A stretch of 56,046 nucleotides of DNA from Chloroflexota bacterium (GTDB lineage: Bacteria; Chloroflexota; Anaerolineae; Anaerolineales; Villigracilaceae): NCBI GenBank assembly GCA_016866195.1, contig VGNF01000002.1, positions 1 to 56,046 on the forward strand, in the 5' to 3' direction. Under the pieces are notes generated by a model. The model worked only from the letters and a program-made list of their open reading frames with translations, was not told the origin of the DNA and made no database searches. The number at the start of each line of letters is the position of its first letter. The stretch's first letter is position 1. Positions 52,664 through 56,046 of this stretch are shown here, piece after piece. Both the position numbers and the translations under genes were made by a program.

Positions 52664-53455
52664 ATGAAACTTGCGATTACCGGAAAAGGTGGCGTGGGAA
52701 AAACCACGCTGACGGCGCTGCTTGCACAGGCGTACGCCGATGCCGGCCGGGAGGTCCTGGCGGTGGATGCGGATCCCAGCCCGTGCCTGGCCGGCGCTCT
52801 GGGTTTCCCGGCGGAGCTGCGTGAGAAACTGCATCCCATCGCCGAGATGGATGAATTGATCGAGGAACGCACCGGTGCCAAGCCCGGCACCGTGGGAGGG
52901 TTCTTTACATTGACAACCCGCGTGGATGACATCCCCGAGCGCTTCAGCATCCTGCACCGCGGAGTGCGCCTGCTCGAAATGGGCAGCGTGGACCTGGGAG
53001 GCTCCGGTTGCATCTGTCCGGAATCCGCCATGTTGAAGACGCTCTTCACCCATCTGCTTTTCCGCCGGGACGATGTGCTGCTGCTGGACATGTACGCCGG
53101 GGTGGAGCATCTCGGCCGCGCCACCGTGGATTTCGTGGATGCCATGCTGGTGGTCGTCGAACCGACGCGCCGCAGCCTTGGCACTGCCGTCCAAATCAAG
53201 CGTCTGGCGAACGACATCGGCCTGATGCGGTTGTACCTGGTGGGAAACAAGGTGCGGAACCGCGACGAGGAGAAATTCCTGGAGCAGGAGGCGTCGGAGA
53301 TCCCGCTGATCGGGTTCTTGCCGGCGGATCTCAAAGTACAGGAGGCGGACCGCCTGGGCATCCCGGTGTATGATCACGTGGAAAGTTTGAAACTCTCGGC
53401 CCTTCAAATCACGGAAAAAATCAACGCGCTGACGAGCGATGAGGTATTGGAATGA
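52664..53455 (+). CDS. CooC-type nickel-insertion ATPase, copy 1
   Basis: 263 residues from the ATG at 52664 (GGAG upstream). Deviant Walker A GKGGVGKTT (7-15) of the MinD/SIMIBI class, Walker-type LAVDADPSPC, and the CooC metal motif C116-I-C118 in GGSGCICPESAM. CooC proteins dimerise with ATP and bind Ni(II) or zinc at the CxC, delivering nickel to CooS. Its last four bases overlap the next gene. Confidence 0.92.
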   Translation: MKLAITGKGGVGKTTLTALLAQAYADAGREVLAVDADPSPCLAGALGFPAELREKLHPIAEMDELIEERTGAKPGTVGGFFTLTTRVDDIPERFSILHRGVRLLEMGSVDLGGSGCICPESAMLKTLFTHLLFRRDDVLLLDMYAGVEHLGRATVDFVDAMLVVVEPTRRSLGTAVQIKRLANDIGLMRLYLVGNKVRNRDEEKFLEQEASEIPLIGFLPADLKVQEADRLGIPVYDHVESLKLSALQITEKINALTSDEVLE

Positions 53456-54237
53456 CAATTACAATTGCACTGGCAGGCAAGGGCGGCGTGGGCAAGACCA
53501 CCGTGGCGGGCATGGTGATCAAGTACCTGGCCCAGAACCAGACGGGCAGTATCCTGGCCATCGATGCCGATCCGTCCTCCAACCTGAACATGGTGCTCGG
53601 CCTCGATCTCGATTGGACGGTCGGCGACATCCGCGAGGACATGCTGGCGCAGGTCAAATCCTCGCTCACCGAGGGCGGCGCGGCCATGGGCGTGATGCCC
53701 GGAGGAACGAGCAAGCGGGAATACCTCGAATACCACGTGCGTTCCTCGCTGGCCGAGGGATCGCGCTTCGACCTGATCGCCATGGGCCGCGGGGAGGGTC
53801 AGGGATGTTACTGCGCGGTCAACCACAACCTGCGCGAGGTGATCGACTCGATGAGCAAGCACTACGCCTATGTGGTGATCGACAACGAAGCCGGCATGGA
53901 GCACCTCTCGCGCCGCACCACGCGCGACGTCCAGCATCTGTTGGTGGTCAGCGACCCGACCCAGCGCGGGCTGGTGGCGGCACAGCGCATTGCCGACCTG
54001 CGCAAGGAGCTCGACATCCATGTGGAGAACGCCTATCTGATCGTCAACCGCCTGCAGGGGGAGATGCCGCCCGAGCTCATGACTTTTGCCGGCAAACTGG
54101 ATATACCCATGCTCGGGACGATCCCCGCAGATGCCGCGCTGGCCGCTTATGAATTTTCCGGCAAGCCGCTGGTGGATCTGGGGGACGAGTCGCCGGTCTA
54201 TCGCGCTGTGGAGGGGATGATGAGGAAAATCCTCTAA
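53452..54237 (+). CDS. CooC/AcsF-type nickel-insertion ATPase, copy 2
   Basis: 261 residues. Walker A GKGGVGKTT (9-17), ILAIDADPSSNLNMVLG, and the CxC motif C119-Y-C121 in GRGEGQGCYCAVN. It is closer to AcsF/CooC proteins that carry GEGQGCYC. Two such ATPases in tandem may serve the two nickel sites: the C-cluster of CooS and the A-cluster of AcsB. ATGA overlap with the upstream gene indicates translational coupling. Confidence 0.92.
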   Translation: MTITIALAGKGGVGKTTVAGMVIKYLAQNQTGSILAIDADPSSNLNMVLGLDLDWTVGDIREDMLAQVKSSLTEGGAAMGVMPGGTSKREYLEYHVRSSLAEGSRFDLIAMGRGEGQGCYCAVNHNLREVIDSMSKHYAYVVIDNEAGMEHLSRRTTRDVQHLLVVSDPTQRGLVAAQRIADLRKELDIHVENAYLIVNRLQGEMPPELMTFAGKLDIPMLGTIPADAALAAYEFSGKPLVDLGDESPVYRAVEGMMRKIL

Positions 54238-54240
54238 CCG

Positions 54241-54265
54241 AGGCGGATTCGAATCCCATCCGCCT
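54241..54265. other. Intercistronic hairpin
   Basis: AGGCGGA and TCCGCCT pair around an 11-base loop, between the second CooC-type gene and the aminotransferase gene; no clean T-tract follows. Confidence 0.35.
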
Positions 54266-54291
54266 GTCAATCTTTGATCAGGAGACCTCGA

Positions 54292-55551
54292 ATGACTCTG
54301 AATACGGACTTGATCCGCCGGCAGTTTCCATCCCTGGATCGACCGGCGGTGTTCTTCGACAACCCGGGCGGGACGCAGATCGCGCGTCACAGCCTCGAAC
54401 GCATCAACCGCTACCTGCTCGAAACCAACGCCAACCATGAGGGCGCCTTCGAGACCAGCCGCAAATCCGACGAAGTGCTGCACGAGGCGCACGCGGCTAT
54501 GGCGGATTTCCTCAACGCCGCGCGGCCGGAGGAGATCATCTTCGGCAACAACATGACCACGCTCACGCTGCACCTCTCGCGCTCGCTGGCGCGGGATTTG
54601 AAGGCCGGCGACGAGATCGTGGTCACGCGGCTCGATCACGATGCCAACATCTCGCCGTGGATGCTGGTAGCCGAGGACAAGGGCTGCCAACTGACCTGGG
54701 TGGACTTCGACGTGGAGGACGGCACGCTCAAGCTGGATGAGTTTGCGAAGGCCATGGAGCGCAAGCCGAAGATCGCCGCCTTCGGGTACGCCTCCAACGC
54801 GCTGGGCACGATCAACCCGGTGCGCAGATTGACGAAGATGGCGAAGGAGGCCGGCGCGCTGACCTACATCGACGCAGTGCAGTACGCGCCGCACGGCCCG
54901 ATCGACGTGCAGGTCATCGGGTGTGATTTTCTGGTGTGTTCCTCCTACAAGTTCTTCGGTCCGCATGCGGGAGCGCTGTACGGAAGGTACGACCTGTTAA
55001 GTGAAATGAAGCCCTACAAGGTCCGCCCGGCGTCGAACGAGCTGCCGTACAAGTTCGAGACCGGCACGCAGAATCACGAGGGGATCGCGGGCGTGCTGGG
55101 CGCGCTGGAATACTTCGAATGGGTCGGCAGGGAATTCGGCGGGGAAGGAGCCGGGGCGTGGAGGGAGGCGGGATTCTCCGGCCGCCGGCTGATCTTCAAG
55201 CAGGCCATGTCCGCTTTGAAAGCCTATGAGTTCGAACTCGCGCGCGCCCTGATCGAAACGATCCAGTCCGTGAAGGGCACGCACATCTACGGCCTTACCG
55301 ACCTGAAGCGCCTGGATGAACGCGTGTCCACGGTGTCGTTTACGCTGGAGGGAAGGCATCCGCAGGAGTTGGCGGCGAAACTTGGCGAGGCGGGTTTCTA
55401 CGTGTGGGACGGTCATTACTACGCGCTGGCCGTCGTGGAACGGTTGGGACTGCTGGAGAGCGGCGGCATGGTGCGCGTGGGCGCGACCCATTACAACACA
55501 CTGGAGGAGGTTGCGCGCTTTGGCGAGGCGTTGAGGAAGATTGCAAAGTAG
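54292..55551 (+). CDS. Class V aminotransferase, cysteine-desulfurase-like
   Basis: 419 residues from the ATG at 54292 (AGGAG upstream). FFDNPGGTQIARHSLE, IIFGNNMTTLTLHLSRSLAR, VVTRLDHDANISPWM, and the PLP-Lys in CSSYKFFGPHAGALYG. Closest in form to the SufS-like family found in Chloroflexota and Actinobacteria (TIGR01976 type). If a true desulfurase it would supply sulfur for Fe-S or Ni-Fe-S centres made by this operon; other PLP chemistry is possible, since I cannot locate a sure catalytic Cys. Confidence 0.87.
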   Translation: MTLNTDLIRRQFPSLDRPAVFFDNPGGTQIARHSLERINRYLLETNANHEGAFETSRKSDEVLHEAHAAMADFLNAARPEEIIFGNNMTTLTLHLSRSLARDLKAGDEIVVTRLDHDANISPWMLVAEDKGCQLTWVDFDVEDGTLKLDEFAKAMERKPKIAAFGYASNALGTINPVRRLTKMAKEAGALTYIDAVQYAPHGPIDVQVIGCDFLVCSSYKFFGPHAGALYGRYDLLSEMKPYKVRPASNELPYKFETGTQNHEGIAGVLGALEYFEWVGREFGGEGAGAWREAGFSGRRLIFKQAMSALKAYEFELARALIETIQSVKGTHIYGLTDLKRLDERVSTVSFTLEGRHPQELAAKLGEAGFYVWDGHYYALAVVERLGLLESGGMVRVGATHYNTLEEVARFGEALRKIAK

Positions 55552-55646
55552 GCTTTTCTCCAAAGGAAGTTTGAGAAGCTCCACAGGTCAAACGACCTAT
55601 TCTTTTCTCCATTGAAATATTGATAAATCGCAGAGTTCGCGGAGAT

Positions 55647-55701
55647 CGCTGAGATGATCAAGAACGCAAAGAGAAACTCTGCGTTCTTTGCGTTCTCAGC
55701 G
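55647..55701. repeat. Nested palindrome of CGCAAAG type
   Basis: CGCTGAGA (55647-55654) with TCTCAGCG (55694-55701) outside, AGAACGCAAAG with CTTTGCGTTCT inside. It lies in the 228-base gap after the aminotransferase gene, which holds no gene. Confidence 0.6.
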
Positions 55702-55779
55702 GTTAAAATTCGTAACCTGCGCTCAACCCCGAGAGCATTGGAATTTCGATGTGTGTTTTAATTGTCAGGCCGCGTGGTC

Positions 55780-56046
55780 ATGGAAATCCTCACCGCCTTG
55801 CTGAACTCCATAAAGAACGATGCGCCGGTCAGGTCGGTCCTGATCGGCCTGCACTGGACGGTGGTGTGCAGCCGGGGCTGTGGGATGGCGGCCACGCTGG
55901 CCCCGCATGAATCGCATGGTCATGCACGGGTGCGGGAGGCCGGGCGGCTGCAGCGGTCAAGCGCGCGGGAACTGGCCGAATACGCGCTCTCGGGCGATAC
56001 CCTCGAAGCCAGCATCGGCGTGGCGGCAATCAATTCACTGCTGGAG
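55780..56046 (+). CDS. DUF4213/DUF364 protein, 3' end cut by window
   Basis: 89 codons, open to the window edge. The ATG at 55780 opens MEILTALLNS; GTG at 55774 and TTG at 55762 are alternative in-frame starts. The segment IGLHWTVVCSRGCGMAATLA and then ARELAEYALSGDTLEASIGV with AAINSLLE fits the N-terminal (DUF4213) domain that precedes the DUF364 heavy-metal-chelation domain. Such proteins occur near molybdenum/nickel and corrinoid genes. It may belong to the maturation operon or start a new unit, as 228 bases separate it from the aminotransferase. Confidence 0.7.
   Translation, partial: MEILTALLNSIKNDAPVRSVLIGLHWTVVCSRGCGMAATLAPHESHGHARVREAGRLQRSSARELAEYALSGDTLEASIGVAAINSLLE

Overview
The window is about 56 kb of a fairly GC-rich bacterial chromosome. 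Gene content points to a Chloroflexota lineage, most likely an anaerobic Anaerolineae relative. The signs are a bacterial CODH/acetyl-CoA synthase cluster with a MetV-MetF fusion, Thr/Pro/Ala-rich lipoprotein linkers, BTAD-type and NarL-type regulators, and many small intergenic palindromes. There are no rRNA, tRNA, CRISPR or phage genes. Assignment to the class is inference; no marker gene was aligned.

Region 1 (1-10030). A truncated NarL-type regulator and a decayed BTAD-type regulator precede a seven-gene minus-strand operon (9313 to 859). It encodes a Tat-exported type II DMSO-reductase-family molybdoenzyme (alpha, Fe-S beta, heme-b gamma), a TorD-like chaperone, an unknown polytopic membrane protein, an FmdE-family protein and a lipoprotein cytochrome c. 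Together these look like a surface-exposed respiratory oxidoreductase of unknown substrate.

Region 2 (10031-29150). This is mixed housekeeping and accessory content: GNAT acetyltransferases, an orphan response regulator, a glycosyltransferase, DUF951, a metallo-beta-lactamase-fold protein, a Crp/Fnr regulator and an M23 peptidase. It also holds a secreted metalloprotease behind a c-di-GMP-I riboswitch and terminator, Hsp20, a BMP-like lipoprotein, and a three-gene GNAT operon behind a short leader ORF and terminator. A zinc-ribbon protein with a histone-like tail, a HAD phosphatase, an MFS transporter, FmdB, guanylate kinase and a rhomboid protease follow.

Region 3 (29150-35400). Two peptide-type ABC permeases lie beside a substrate-binding lipoprotein whose lobes are in circularly permuted order, with no ATPase gene nearby. 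AmrS-type radical SAM, MobA and UspA genes follow. MobA fits the molybdoenzyme of region 1.

Region 4 (35496-56046). A 16-kb minus-strand Wood-Ljungdahl cluster carries, in transcription order, an HMA-like protein, cooS, acsB, bacterioferritin, a CBS protein, acsD, acsC, a RACo-type corrinoid activator, acsE and metVF. It continues with a GNAT, a degenerate HdrC-like protein, malic enzyme and a TrxR-like flavoprotein. Divergently, DUF3786, two CooC-type ATPases, a class V aminotransferase and the start of a DUF4213/DUF364 protein form a probable metallocentre-maturation operon. The set provides the carbonyl branch and the last methyl-branch step; formate dehydrogenase, Fhs and FolD are not here. 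Direction of flux cannot be read from the sequence.

Several genes have a TATAAT-like box only 6 to 9 bases before the start codon, suggesting leaderless mRNAs. Dispersed palindromes are frequent, and one lies in frame inside acsB.
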